64,000 nt of DNA from an uncultured Pseudoxanthomonas sp. Lineage in GTDB: Bacteria; Pseudomonadota; Gammaproteobacteria; Xanthomonadales; Xanthomonadaceae. The translations under genes and the position numbers were made by a program. The notes under the pieces were generated by a model. The model saw only the letters and a program-made list of their open reading frames with translations, made no database searches and was not told where the DNA came from. The stretch covers positions 124,001 to 188,000 of the forward strand of contig CAMLGZ010000006.1 in NCBI GenBank assembly GCA_946479745.1, written 5' to 3'. Position 1 is the first letter of the stretch. The number at the start of each line of letters is the position of its first letter. Below, in pieces: positions 9,886 to 18,254 of this stretch.

Positions 9886-10926
9886 TCATGCCGACGCCTC
9901 CGGAAACAGCAACATCGCGTCCCCATAGGAAAAGAACCTGTACTTCTCCCGTACCGCATGCTCGTAAGCCGCAAACACCCGCTCCTTACCTGCGAACGCG
10001 GACACCAGCATCAGCAGCGTGCTTTCCGGCAAATGGAAATTGGTCAGCATCGCATCCACGCTGCGGATGCGGTACCCCGGGAAAATGAAGATCTGCGTTT
10101 CTCCGGCGAACGGCTGCAGCTGTCCGTCGCGCAGCGCAGATTCCAGCGCGCGCACCACCGTCGTACCGACGGCGATCACCCGCCCTCCGCGCGCGCGCGT
10201 CGCGCGCACCTGCTCCACCAGCGCAGCGCCCACATTCAGCCATTCGCTATGCATGCGGTGTTCGCGCACGTCGTCCACGCGCACCGGCTGGAACGTACCC
10301 GCGCCCACATGCAAGGTGACATGGCCGAACTCGACGCCCTGCGCGCGCAGGGTTTCCAGCAACGCGTCGTCGAAATGCAGGCCGGCGGTCGGCGCGGCCA
10401 CCGCGCCGAGTTCCCTAGCGAATACGGTCTGATAACGCTCGTCGTCGTCGATTCCGGGATCGCGATGGATGTACGGCGGCAACGGCAAACGACCGGCCTT
10501 CAGCAGCCAGCTTTCCAATGCACCATCGACATGGAAGCGCAGCTGATAGAACTCGCCGTCGCGTCCCAGCACCTCCGCTTCGCCGCCCGCATCCAGAGCG
10601 ATGCGCCCGCCCGGCTTCGGCGATTTGCTGGCGCCTATCTGCCCCCGCGCGGCATTATCGGGCAGCAGACGTTCGATCAGGATCTCGACCCGGCCGCCGG
10701 TGTCCTTCTGGCCGAAAATACGGGCGGGAATCACTCGCGTGTCGTTGAACACCAGCAAGTCGCCCGGCTCCAGCCACTGCGACAGGTCGCGCACCTGCCG
10801 GTCGACGAAATCGGCTTCGCCAGGCGGCACCACCAGCAGGCGGCTGGCGGAACGCTCCGCCAGCGGCTGCTGCGCAATCAGCTCAGGCGGCAGTTCGTAG
10901 TGGAAATCGGATTTCTTCAATGTCAT
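9886..10926 (-). CDS. queA: S-adenosylmethionine:tRNA ribosyltransferase-isomerase
   Basis: Converts preQ1-34 in tRNA to epoxyqueuosine using the ribosyl group of AdoMet. The 346-residue product opens [19 protein letters not shown] and contains [39 protein letters not shown] and [19 protein letters not shown], all hallmarks of QueA. ATG at 10926 matches the family start better than an upstream ATG at 10947. First gene of the queA-tgt-yajC-secDF block, separated from tgt by a repeat pair. Confidence 0.97.
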   Translation of the reverse strand: MTLKKSDFHYELPPELIAQQPLAERSASRLLVVPPGEADFVDRQVRDLSQWLEPGDLLVFNDTRVIPARIFGQKDTGGRVEILIERLLPDNAARGQIGASKSPKPGGRIALDAGGEAEVLGRDGEFYQLRFHVDGALESWLLKAGRLPLPPYIHRDPGIDDDERYQTVFARELGAVAAPTAGLHFDDALLETLRAQGVEFGHVTLHVGAGTFQPVRVDDVREHRMHSEWLNVGAALVEQVRATRARGGRVIAVGTTVVRALESALRDGQLQPFAGETQIFIFPGYRIRSVDAMLTNFHLPESTLLMLVSAFAGKERVFAAYEHAVREKYRFFSYGDAMLLFPEASA

Positions 10927-10958
10927 GGGCCCTGGAAGGCCGCGCATTGTACGTGAGC

Positions 10959-11393
10959 CTAGCGCTCGAACTTGGTGGAAAGGATCAATGCCGAGGTGGT
11001 GCGCTCGACGCCGTCTATTTCGCCGATACGGTCGGTCAGCACGTCCATTTCGGCCATGGTGGGCACCGCGCCCAGGGCGATGAGGTCGTAGGACCCGGTC
11101 ACCGAATGCAGCAGGCGCAGCTCCGGCATGGCCCGCAATGCTTTGGTCACGGCCACCATCTGCTTGGGCTGCACCGCGATCATGATGTGACCGCGGATCT
11201 GGCCGTGCTCGTATTCGTCGGCCAGACGCACCGCATAACCGCTGATAACGCCCTGGCGCTCCAGACGATCGATCCGGCTTTGCACAGTGGTGCGCGAAAG
11301 CCCGAGCCGGCGAGCGATGTCTGCGGTGGAAGCACGGGCGTTTTCGCGCAGCAGGGAAAGCAACAACTGGTCGGCAGGGGTGATCTTGGTCAT
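10959..11393 (-). CDS. AsnC/Lrp-family transcriptional regulator
   Basis: 144-residue feast/famine regulator: N-terminal winged HTH ([34 protein letters not shown] spans the helix-turn-helix) followed by the RAM/ligand-binding domain ([16 protein letters not shown]). It is transcribed divergently from the class-III aminotransferase gene, and the 117-base gap holds two perfect palindromes. It therefore probably regulates that aminotransferase and itself in response to an amino acid. The effector cannot be deduced. Confidence 0.93.
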   Translation of the reverse strand: MTKITPADQLLLSLLRENARASTADIARRLGLSRTTVQSRIDRLERQGVISGYAVRLADEYEHGQIRGHIMIAVQPKQMVAVTKALRAMPELRLLHSVTGSYDLIALGAVPTMAEMDVLTDRIGEIDGVERTTSALILSTKFER

Positions 11394-11401
11394 GGGGTCT
11401 G

Positions 11402-11424
11402 ATTTTCGTCGATTAGACGAAAAT
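11402..11424. promoter_or_regulatory. Perfect 23-bp palindrome, candidate Lrp/AsnC operator
   Basis: Arms ATTTTCGTC and GACGAAAAT are exact reverse complements around a GATTA spacer. It lies immediately before the regulator start codon, in the intergenic space shared with the aminotransferase gene. Length and AT-rich dyad symmetry fit a feast/famine regulator site; binding is inferred. Confidence 0.6.
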
Positions 11425-11463
11425 TATCATGAATCAGGCGAATCATCACTATCAAACGACGAA

Positions 11464-11477
11464 ATTATCCCGATAAT
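11464..11477. promoter_or_regulatory. Second perfect palindrome upstream of the aminotransferase
   Basis: ATTATC-CC-GATAAT, a 14-bp perfect dyad 33 bases before the aminotransferase start. With the 11402 site it could give cooperative binding of an octameric Lrp-type protein; alternatively it overlaps the -10 region of the promoter. Confidence 0.45.
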
Positions 11478-11510
11478 GATCCGCTTGCCGCCAAATATAT
11501 GGAGAGCGCC

Positions 11511-13007
11511 ATGACCCTGATCGAAAAACTCGCCCCGCTGCGCGCTCACGCCGGCAAACGCATGACCACCGGTCTGGACGACGCCACCCTGCTGCGCCTG
11601 GCCAAGTCGCACCCGGATCTGGAGGCCGCCATCACCGCCGCAGCCGCCGAACACGAAAACCTGCGCGATGAATTCGCCGACCTGTTCGCCCTGGACGAAG
11701 ACGCGCAGCTGCGCGCCGTGCAGGGTGGCTACATCAACTTCTACGCCGAAGACGCGGTCAATCCCTACGTCGCCCTGGCCGCCCGCGGCCCGTGGGTGGT
11801 CACCATCAATGGCGCGGTGCTGTACGACGCCGGCGGCTACGGCATGATCGGTTTCGGGCATACGCCCGAAGCGGTCATGCAAGCGATGTCGCGCCCGCAA
11901 GTGATGGCCAACATCATGACCCCCAATCTGTCGCAACTGCGCTTCGACCGCGCGCTGCGCAAGGAAATCGGCCATACCCGCGGCGGTTGTCCTTTCGCCA
12001 AATTCCTGTGCCTGAATTCCGGCTCCGAATCGGTCGGCCTGGCCGCACGCATCGCCGACATCAACACCAAGCTGCAGACCGATGCGGGTGCCAAATACGC
12101 CGGCCGCGTTATCAAGCGCGTGGTGGTGAAAGGCAGCTTCCACGGCCGCACCGAACGACCCGCGCTTTATTCCGATTCCTCGCGCAAGGCCTACCAGCAA
12201 TACCTGGCCAGCTACCGCAACGAAGATTCGGTGATCGCGGTGGACCCCTACGACGCCGAAGCATTGAAGCGCGTGTTTGCCGATGCCGACAGCAAGGGCT
12301 GGTTCGTGGAAGCCGTGTTCCTGGAACCGGTGATGGGCGAAGGCGACCCCGGCCGTTCGCTGCCGCCGGCTTTCTATGCGGTCGCGCGCGAGCTGACCCG
12401 CAGCCACGGCAGCCTGCTGCTGGTCGATTCCATCCAGGCCGGCCTGCGCGCGCACGGCGTGCTTTCCATCGTCGACTATCCCGGCTTCGAGGGCCTGGAC
12501 GCACCGGACATGGAAACCTATTCGAAGGCGCTCAACGCCGCGCAGTACCCGTTGTCCGTGCTGGCCGTGAACGAGCGTGCTGCCGGTCTGTACCGCAAAG
12601 GCGTGTACGGCAACACCATGACCAGCAACCCGCGCGCACTGGACGTGGCCTGCGCGGTGCTGAATCTGCTCACCCCGCAACTGCGCGAGAACATTCGCAA
12701 GCGCGGCGCCGAAGCCGTCGAGAAACTGGAAAAACTGAAGACCGAGCTGGGCGGCCTGATCACCAAGGTCCAGGGCACCGGCCTGCTGTTTTCCTGCGAA
12801 CTCGCCCCGCAGTTCAAGTGCTACGGCGCCGGCTCCACCGAAGAATGGCTGCGCGAACGCGGCCTCAACGTCATCCATGGCGGCGCCAACTCGCTGCGCT
12901 TCACTCCGCACTTCGCAATGACTGCCGATGAGCTGGACCTGCTGGTCGGCATGGTGGGCCAGGCGCTGCGCGAAGGACCGCGAGCTTCCCAGGCAGTAGC
13001 CGCCTGA
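11511..13007 (+). CDS. Class-III PLP-dependent aminotransferase, substrate unknown
   Basis: 498-residue fold-type I aminotransferase. ATG at 11511 is selected because GGAGA lies 5 bases upstream; an ATG at 11499 has no such site. The first 90 residues form an extension before the recognisable core. Core landmarks: NSGSESVGLAARIAD (usual GSEAN), VVVKGSFHGRTERPALY, VEAVFLEPVMGEG, LLVDSIQAGLRAHG (usual DEVQTG), and SKALNAAQYPLSVLAV holding the probable Schiff-base lysine. The departures make it an outlier relative to GABA or acetylornithine transaminases, so no substrate is assigned. Divergent from the Lrp-like gene, its likely regulator. Confidence 0.88.
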   Translation: MTLIEKLAPLRAHAGKRMTTGLDDATLLRLAKSHPDLEAAITAAAAEHENLRDEFADLFALDEDAQLRAVQGGYINFYAEDAVNPYVALAARGPWVVTINGAVLYDAGGYGMIGFGHTPEAVMQAMSRPQVMANIMTPNLSQLRFDRALRKEIGHTRGGCPFAKFLCLNSGSESVGLAARIADINTKLQTDAGAKYAGRVIKRVVVKGSFHGRTERPALYSDSSRKAYQQYLASYRNEDSVIAVDPYDAEALKRVFADADSKGWFVEAVFLEPVMGEGDPGRSLPPAFYAVARELTRSHGSLLLVDSIQAGLRAHGVLSIVDYPGFEGLDAPDMETYSKALNAAQYPLSVLAVNERAAGLYRKGVYGNTMTSNPRALDVACAVLNLLTPQLRENIRKRGAEAVEKLEKLKTELGGLITKVQGTGLLFSCELAPQFKCYGAGSTEEWLRERGLNVIHGGANSLRFTPHFAMTADELDLLVGMVGQALREGPRASQAVAA

Positions 13008-13043
13008 GCAACCGACGCCGCGGCCTGCGGCCAATCCGATCCA

Positions 13044-13119
13044 TGTAGGAGCGGGCCCTGCCCGCGACGCTTTCCAGCCCGTCAAGGGAAAAGCGTCGCG
13101 GGCAGGGCCCGCTCCTGCA
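13044..13119. repeat. GTAG-headed palindrome pair (same family as 4862)
   Basis: TGTAGGAGCGGGCCCTGCCC with its inverted copy after a spacer containing TTCCAGCCCGTCAAGGG. The right terminus has GCTCCTGCA rather than GCTCCTACA, a one-base decay of the GTAG head. Confidence 0.9.
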
Positions 13120-13343
13120 TCCGCTCTTCGGTCAGCGGATCCTTCGCGTCGAGGCGAGAACATTTACGCCTGCAACCCGTAGTCGATATGTCAACTGTGT
13201 GACCAGGCGCCGGTTACGCCGCCGGTTTTCAGAACCGGAAACCAAACTGAAATCCGATTCGCGCAATTCGTTCAGCACGTCATATTTCCGCCACAACGCT
13301 CCCGTAGAACATGGGGATTAATTCTTCTTGGGGAAGCGTTGCA
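13120..13343 (+). promoter_or_regulatory. Leader region of the acidic TonB receptor
   Basis: About 220 bases without a gene. It holds a small CCGGTT...AACCGG hairpin near 13220-13240 and the sequence GGGGAAG, 7 bases before the chosen start, as ribosome-binding site. I see no good Fur box here, unlike the second receptor in this window. Confidence 0.4.
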
Positions 13344-15680
13344 ATGAGAAAGAACCTCTTGGCGACTAGTCTGTCGCATGCCTTGGCCTGCGCGACGCTA
13401 ACGTCGCTACCGGCCGTCGCACTGGCGCAGACCGAGCAAACCGCGCAACAGACGCCGGACGGCGCGAGCGAAGCCAAGCAGCTGGACACCGTTGTGGTGC
13501 AGGGCGAGATCGCCTACCGCAACCGCACCGACGATACCGCACCGGTACTGTCCTACGATTTGGAATATTTCCAGCGCTTCGAACCGAACACCGTCGGTGA
13601 CATGCTCAAACGCCTGCCCGGTGTGACCTTCGTCGGTTCCGACATCATGGAATTCGATGGGGTGATGATGCGCGGCATGGCCGCCGGCTACACCCAGGTG
13701 CTGATCAACGGCAAGAAGATGCCGGGCGCCGGCGACGACCGCTCGTTCTGGGTGGACCGCATCCCGGCCGAAATGGTCGACCACATCGAGATCCTGCGCA
13801 GCACCAGCGCCAACCGCAGCGGCGACGCCGTGGCCGGCGCGATCAATATCGTGCTGCGCGACGCCTACGCGTTCGACGGCAGCTATCTGCGCCTCGGCTT
13901 GAATCGCTGGTACGACGGCGAAGTGAATCCGACTTTCGGCGCTGTGACCAGCGGCGAAGCCCTGGGCGGCCGGCTCCTGGCCGGCATCAACGTGCAGGAC
14001 CGCTACCGCGCCAAGGTGAAGCGTTCCGACCGCTTCGCGGATCCATCGATGGAAGAACGGGTCAGCTGGGAGGACCAGACCGAAGTGAAGGACGGTCGCG
14101 ACTACTCGGCCAACCTCTCCTATACCGCCGACGTCGGCGAGACCGGACGCTTCAGCATCGACGGCTTCTACGTCAAGACCGACCGCGACGTCAAAGAAGT
14201 CTCGTACGAAGTCGAGTTGGACGACGAGGACGTGATCGAGTCCAACGTACCGGGCTTCAACCCCATCGACCAGAAGAACTGGGGCATCGGCGCCGAGTAC
14301 CGGTTCGACATGGCCGGCGGCACCACCGAGTTCGATCTGGACTACGCCAAGTTCGAGGACAACAGCGCCGAGCGCGAGGAGACGCACGAGTACGTCAACG
14401 GCGAATGGGACGCCTCCGAAGCCGAGGCCTCGGCCGTGGAAGCCGACGATACCGAGACCAGCTTCAAGATCGCGCATAAGCGCCCGGTCGGCGATACCGA
14501 ACTCGAGTTCGGCGTGGACTACCGCAAGAAGAAACGCGACATCGTCTACACCAACTACGAATGGGAAGGCGAGGAAGAAGGCGACCCGGTGGTCTACGAA
14601 TTGGACGGCACCATCGGCTCGTTGATCGAGGAAACCCGTGTCGACCCGTACATCATGCTGACGGGCAAGGGCGAGATGTTCTCGTGGGAAGCTGGCCTGC
14701 GCTACGAAACCACCAAGTCGGACATCCGCTACAGCGAGGACGACGAAGTCGAAGGCGATGCCAGCAACGACTACAACGAACTGTTGCCGTCGCTGCACCT
14801 GAAGTGGGACCTGACCGATGCCGACCGCATCAGTCTGTCGCTGGCCAAGAGCATCAAGCGCCCGAACTTCAACGAGCTGATCCCGGCGCTGCTGGACGGC
14901 GAGTTCGGCGACAACGACTACATCGGCAATCCGCACCTCGACCCGGAAACCGCCAACGGCATCGACCTGGGCTTCGAACACCGCCTGGGCAAGCATGGCG
15001 TGATCGGCATTAACTTCTTCTACCGCGACGTGAAGAACCTGATCGAACTGGTCAACACCGGCGAATTGAGCGAAGACGCGCAGGACACCTACGACGAAGA
15101 GCTGGAGGAATTCCTGGAGGAAAACCCGGGCTCTACCGAAGACGATTTCGAGTTCGATCCGGAAAGCTGGCTGTTCACCTCGGCCAATGTCGGCGACGGC
15201 AAGGTCTATGGCGTCGAATTCGACCTTTCCACGCCGCTGACCGCGCTGGGCATGCCCAACACCGGTGTTTTCCTTAACTACTCCTACCTCAACAGCAAGG
15301 TCACCGACTTCATCGGCGAGCGCCGCTTCAACGACCAGGCCAGGAATGTCTACAACATCGGTTTCATCCAGGATCTGCCGTCGCTGGCCGCCAGCTTCGG
15401 TGCGACTTACCGCAAGCAGGGCGACGCTTTCAGCCGCATCCTGGCCGAAGAGGTTACGGTCAAGTACGGCGACGATCTTGAGGTGTTCGTCGAGAAGCGC
15501 TTTGGCAAGACGCTGTCGGTACGATTGAGCGCGGCCAACCTGCTGGATGCCTCGAAAGACGAATACTTCCACAAGTTCGACAACGAGGCCGACCAGATCG
15601 ACCGCGACTACGACGAGTACGAGCTGGAATCCGAAGAAGCCGGCCCGAGCTATCAGCTGGTCATGCGCTGGGCGTTCTGA
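13344..15680 (+). CDS. TonB-dependent outer-membrane receptor, strongly acidic
   Basis: 778-residue outer-membrane receptor. Signal peptide [19 protein letters not shown]... ending VALA, then a TonB-box-like [10 protein letters not shown] and a plug domain ([52 protein letters not shown]). The rest is a beta barrel ending in YQLVMRWAF with the terminal Phe typical of outer-membrane proteins. Several predicted loops are extraordinarily rich in Asp/Glu, for example [20 protein letters not shown] and [13 protein letters not shown]. Start ATG at 13344 is supported by GGGGAAG. Substrate unknown; the acidic surface suggests a cationic ligand, which is inference. Confidence 0.93.
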   Translation: MRKNLLATSLSHALACATLTSLPAVALAQTEQTAQQTPDGASEAKQLDTVVVQGEIAYRNRTDDTAPVLSYDLEYFQRFEPNTVGDMLKRLPGVTFVGSDIMEFDGVMMRGMAAGYTQVLINGKKMPGAGDDRSFWVDRIPAEMVDHIEILRSTSANRSGDAVAGAINIVLRDAYAFDGSYLRLGLNRWYDGEVNPTFGAVTSGEALGGRLLAGINVQDRYRAKVKRSDRFADPSMEERVSWEDQTEVKDGRDYSANLSYTADVGETGRFSIDGFYVKTDRDVKEVSYEVELDDEDVIESNVPGFNPIDQKNWGIGAEYRFDMAGGTTEFDLDYAKFEDNSAEREETHEYVNGEWDASEAEASAVEADDTETSFKIAHKRPVGDTELEFGVDYRKKKRDIVYTNYEWEGEEEGDPVVYELDGTIGSLIEETRVDPYIMLTGKGEMFSWEAGLRYETTKSDIRYSEDDEVEGDASNDYNELLPSLHLKWDLTDADRISLSLAKSIKRPNFNELIPALLDGEFGDNDYIGNPHLDPETANGIDLGFEHRLGKHGVIGINFFYRDVKNLIELVNTGELSEDAQDTYDEELEEFLEENPGSTEDDFEFDPESWLFTSANVGDGKVYGVEFDLSTPLTALGMPNTGVFLNYSYLNSKVTDFIGERRFNDQARNVYNIGFIQDLPSLAASFGATYRKQGDAFSRILAEEVTVKYGDDLEVFVEKRFGKTLSVRLSAANLLDASKDEYFHKFDNEADQIDRDYDEYELESEEAGPSYQLVMRWAF

Positions 15681-15705
15681 TCGCGATCCGCCATCCCGCT
15701 GCAGC

Positions 15706-15737
15706 GAAGAAGCCGGCGAAAGCCGGCTTCTTCTTTT
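15706..15737 (+). terminator. Intrinsic terminator of the TonB receptor gene
   Basis: Perfect 12-bp stem GAAGAAGCCGGC/GCCGGCTTCTTC with a GAAA tetraloop, followed by TTTT. It begins 25 bases after the receptor stop and precedes upp. Confidence 0.93.
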
Positions 15738-15793
15738 GTGGGATCGCCCGGTTTGATGCAGACTTCCGACATCCCACCATGCAGCAGGCCGTC

Positions 15794-16426
15794 ATGAAGA
15801 CCGTCGAAGTTCGCCACCCCCTCGTTCAACACAAGATCGGCCTGCTGCGCAACGCCAGCCTCAATACCAAGGATTTTCGCGAGCTGGTGACCGAACTGGG
15901 CACGCTGCTGGCTTACGAGGCGACCGCCGACCTGGAGCTGACCTCAGAAACGATGGCCGGCTGGGCCGGCCCAGTGCAGGTGAAGAAGATCGCCGGCGCC
16001 AAGATCACCCTGGTGCCCATCCTGCGCGCGGGATTGGGCATGTTGCCCGGCGTGCTGGCTCTCATCCCCACCGCACGCGTCAGCGTGGTCGGCCTGCAGC
16101 GCGACGAGGAAACACTGCAACCCGTGCCCTATTTCGAACGGCTGACCGGTCGTCTGGAGGAGCGCGATGCGCTGATCCTGGATCCGATGCTGGCTACTGG
16201 CGGCACGCTTATCGCCACCATCGACATGCTCAAGCGCGCGGGTTGCCGGCGGATCAAGGGGATTTTCCTGGTCGCTGCACCGGAGGGACTGGCAGCTCTG
16301 GAGAAAGCGCATCCCGACGTGGAGATCTACACCGCAGCGATCGACGAGAGGCTCAATGAACGCGGTTACATCTTGCCCGGATTGGGCGATGCGGGTGATC
16401 GGATTTTCGGGACGCGGATTGGGTGA
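15794..16426 (+). CDS. upp: Uracil phosphoribosyltransferase
   Basis: Pyrimidine salvage enzyme making UMP from uracil and PRPP. 210 residues, opening [19 protein letters not shown] as in E. coli Upp; TYEATADL-like, [10 protein letters not shown] and the PRPP loop [17 protein letters not shown] are present, and the C-terminus [17 protein letters not shown] is diagnostic. ATG at 15794 is preferred by alignment; an in-frame ATG at 15779 would add five residues. It has no xanthine/uracil permease next to it. Confidence 0.96.
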   Translation: MKTVEVRHPLVQHKIGLLRNASLNTKDFRELVTELGTLLAYEATADLELTSETMAGWAGPVQVKKIAGAKITLVPILRAGLGMLPGVLALIPTARVSVVGLQRDEETLQPVPYFERLTGRLEERDALILDPMLATGGTLIATIDMLKRAGCRRIKGIFLVAAPEGLAALEKAHPDVEIYTAAIDERLNERGYILPGLGDAGDRIFGTRIG

Positions 16427-16431
16427 GTTTT

Positions 16432-16570
16432 CCCTTCTCCCTTTGGGAGAAGGTGCCCGAAGGGCGGATGAGGGAATGAGAAATCAGTTTGTAGCGAAAC
16501 TTACCGGCAGGCAAGTCGTTCTCCCTCCCTCATCCGTCGCTTCGCGCCACCTTCTCCCGAAGGGAGAAGG
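16432..16570. repeat. Inverted CCCTTCTCCC repeat pair between convergent genes
   Basis: Left unit CCCTTCTCCCTTTGGGAGAA then GGTGCCCGAAGGGCGGATGAGGG; right unit CCCTCATCCGTCGCTTCGCG then CCACCTTCTCCCGAAGGGAGAAGG. Same family as 8482-8618. It separates upp from the convergent metallo-hydrolase gene and may act as a terminator. Confidence 0.87.
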
Positions 16571-16578
16571 AACAGCCA

Positions 16579-17469
16579 TCAAGCTGCCAGCGGCCGCGCA
16601 TGCAACTCCGCCACTTCGTGCGTAGTGCCGAAGCGACCCTTCTCATCCCGCGTCACCTGCGCCAGTGCGCATTCCGTATCGTGGGTGAAAAACAGATGCA
16701 CGTTGCGCGCGAGTTTGTCTTCCAGGAAGGCACGCTTCTCGTCGATCAGCAATTCCGCATTGCGGTCGTAGCCCATGGTGATGGGCACATGCACCCACGA
16801 ACGGCCGGGAATCAAATCGGCGCAGAACACCACGCCGCCGTGCGCCTGGCCATCGACGATTTCGGGGCCGACGATTTCCGCCAGCATCAGCCCCGGCGTG
16901 TGCCCGTCGCTGTAACTGAAGCGCACACTGCGGCCCAATGCCTGCGAGTACTCGCCGTCCACTATCTCAAGCCGCCCGCTGGCCTGCAGCAGCCCCGGCA
17001 GCTCGGGAATGAAACTGGCCCGGTCGCGCGGATGCGGATGCAATGCGCGCTGCCAGTGCTGCGCGCCGACCACGTAGGTCGCGTTGGGGAAAAGCAGCTC
17101 AGGCGCCCTGCCCTCGGCCCATGGCGCCAGCAGACCGCCGGCATGGTCGAAGTGCAGATGGCTCAATACGACAACATCCACATCCTCATGGCCGAAACCG
17201 GCGGCAGCCAGTGATTCCAGCAATACGTGCTGCGGCTCCTGCACGCCATAGCGTTCGCGCAGCTTCGGCTCGAAGAACGCGCCGATGCCGGTTTCGAACA
17301 ACACGGTCTTGCCGTTGAGCGGGCTGGCCAGCAACGCGCGGCAGGCGAGCTTGATGCGGTTCTCCCCGTCCGGCGGCGACCATTTTTCCCACATGGCACG
17401 CGGCGCGTTGCCGAACATCGCGCCGCCGTCGAGTTTCTGCGAATTGCCCAGCAGTGACCAGAGCTTCAT
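16579..17469 (-). CDS. Metallo-beta-lactamase-fold hydrolase
   Basis: 296-residue cytosolic-type MBL-fold hydrolase; no signal peptide is visible ([16 protein letters not shown]). The metal-binding HLHFDHAGG motif sits near residue 110, with later ligands in [15 protein letters not shown] and FFTHD. The GHTPG and CADL spacing resembles the AHL-lactonase/quorum-quenching-like branch, but the motif set is not specific enough to assign lactonase activity. Monocistronic, flanked by repeats on both sides. Confidence 0.85.
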   Translation of the reverse strand: MKLWSLLGNSQKLDGGAMFGNAPRAMWEKWSPPDGENRIKLACRALLASPLNGKTVLFETGIGAFFEPKLRERYGVQEPQHVLLESLAAAGFGHEDVDVVVLSHLHFDHAGGLLAPWAEGRAPELLFPNATYVVGAQHWQRALHPHPRDRASFIPELPGLLQASGRLEIVDGEYSQALGRSVRFSYSDGHTPGLMLAEIVGPEIVDGQAHGGVVFCADLIPGRSWVHVPITMGYDRNAELLIDEKRAFLEDKLARNVHLFFTHDTECALAQVTRDEKGRFGTTHEVAELHARPLAA

Positions 17470-17493
17470 GACCCGATTGTACTCCCGCTATTT

Positions 17494-17566
17494 TGTAGGA
17501 GCGACGCGAGTCGCGAAGCCCTCAGATCCGGCGATACCAGTTTCGCGACTCGCGTCGCTCCTACAA
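17494..17566. repeat. GTAG-headed palindrome pair, GCGACTCGCG variant
   Basis: TGTAGGAGCGACGCGAGTCG and its inverted copy ending CGTCGCTCCTACA. The head matches the 4862 family but the internal stem is different. A single unpaired arm related to this variant occurs at 27068-27095. Confidence 0.87.
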
Positions 17567-17582
17567 GAGTCGATTCTGGAGC

Positions 17583-18164
17583 TTATTCTTTCTCGCGCAC
17601 GGCCGAGAAATAGAAGGTGAAGGCGCCCTTGTTTTCATCGACAGCCTTGACCGAGATAGGCGCCAGCGCGCCCGCCGAGGTTACCCAGCCTTGCCCGGTC
17701 ACCATCGGTTGGTCGCTGTTCTTGAACCAGCCGCTACGCCAACCCTTGATGGTGATGGGGATGCGCTTGCCCGGCGCCAGTTCGAGGTTGGCGCGGGCAT
17801 TGCGGTCTTCGCCCACCACCACGATGTTGCGGCCGCCTTCGGAGGTCATCGCGTCCTGCTCGAACGCGAACAGCGGCTGATCGTCGGCCTCGATGGCGAA
17901 GCGCCAGTCGGCGTTGCCCACTGCGCCATCCTGCTGCACGGCCACGCGCTGCAACTGCAGGCGCAGCTCCTGCGGCGCGACGGGTGCGGCCGGCTTCACC
18001 TCGACGGGCTTGGCCGTGGCAATAACGGCCGGTGGCGAGGCCTCGTCCTTGATGTCGTTGCGGATGTTGACGTAGACCGTGGTCAACGCCGCGATCAGAG
18101 CCGCGGCGCCGGTGAAGATCGCAGGCAGCAGGTTGATGACCGGCTTTTTCTCGTTGTCCGCCAC
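17583..18164 (-). CDS. Single-pass membrane protein of unknown function
   Basis: 193 residues. The N-terminus carries one transmembrane helix (LLPAIFTGAAALIAALTTVYVNI) after a short charged cytosolic stretch, then a Pro/Ala-rich linker (KPVEVKPAAPVAPQE) and a C-terminal domain predicted outside the membrane, rich in beta-type segments (NLELAPGKRIPITIKGWRSG). I do not recognise the family. It lies between the MBL hydrolase and ggt on the same strand with gaps over 90 bases, so operon membership is uncertain. Confidence 0.75.
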   Translation of the reverse strand: MADNEKKPVINLLPAIFTGAAALIAALTTVYVNIRNDIKDEASPPAVIATAKPVEVKPAAPVAPQELRLQLQRVAVQQDGAVGNADWRFAIEADDQPLFAFEQDAMTSEGGRNIVVVGEDRNARANLELAPGKRIPITIKGWRSGWFKNSDQPMVTGQGWVTSAGALAPISVKAVDENKGAFTFYFSAVREKE

Positions 18165-18254
18165 GCGGGTTCCTGCCTATCGGAGTAAAGGATTGTCGAG
18201 CGGATTCTATCGCCGTTGGCGGCGATCTTATCGGGGCCAGGATGCAGCCGAGAC

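Noticed and set aside
11499..11501. ATG at 11499 as start of the aminotransferase
   Set aside because: The GGAGA site lies within and after this codon and is correctly spaced for ATG 11511.
13407..15572. 721-codon frame antisense to the acidic TonB receptor
   Set aside because: It is Val/Gln/His-rich low-complexity sequence created by the Asp/Glu codons of the receptor on the other strand; no start signal or family match.
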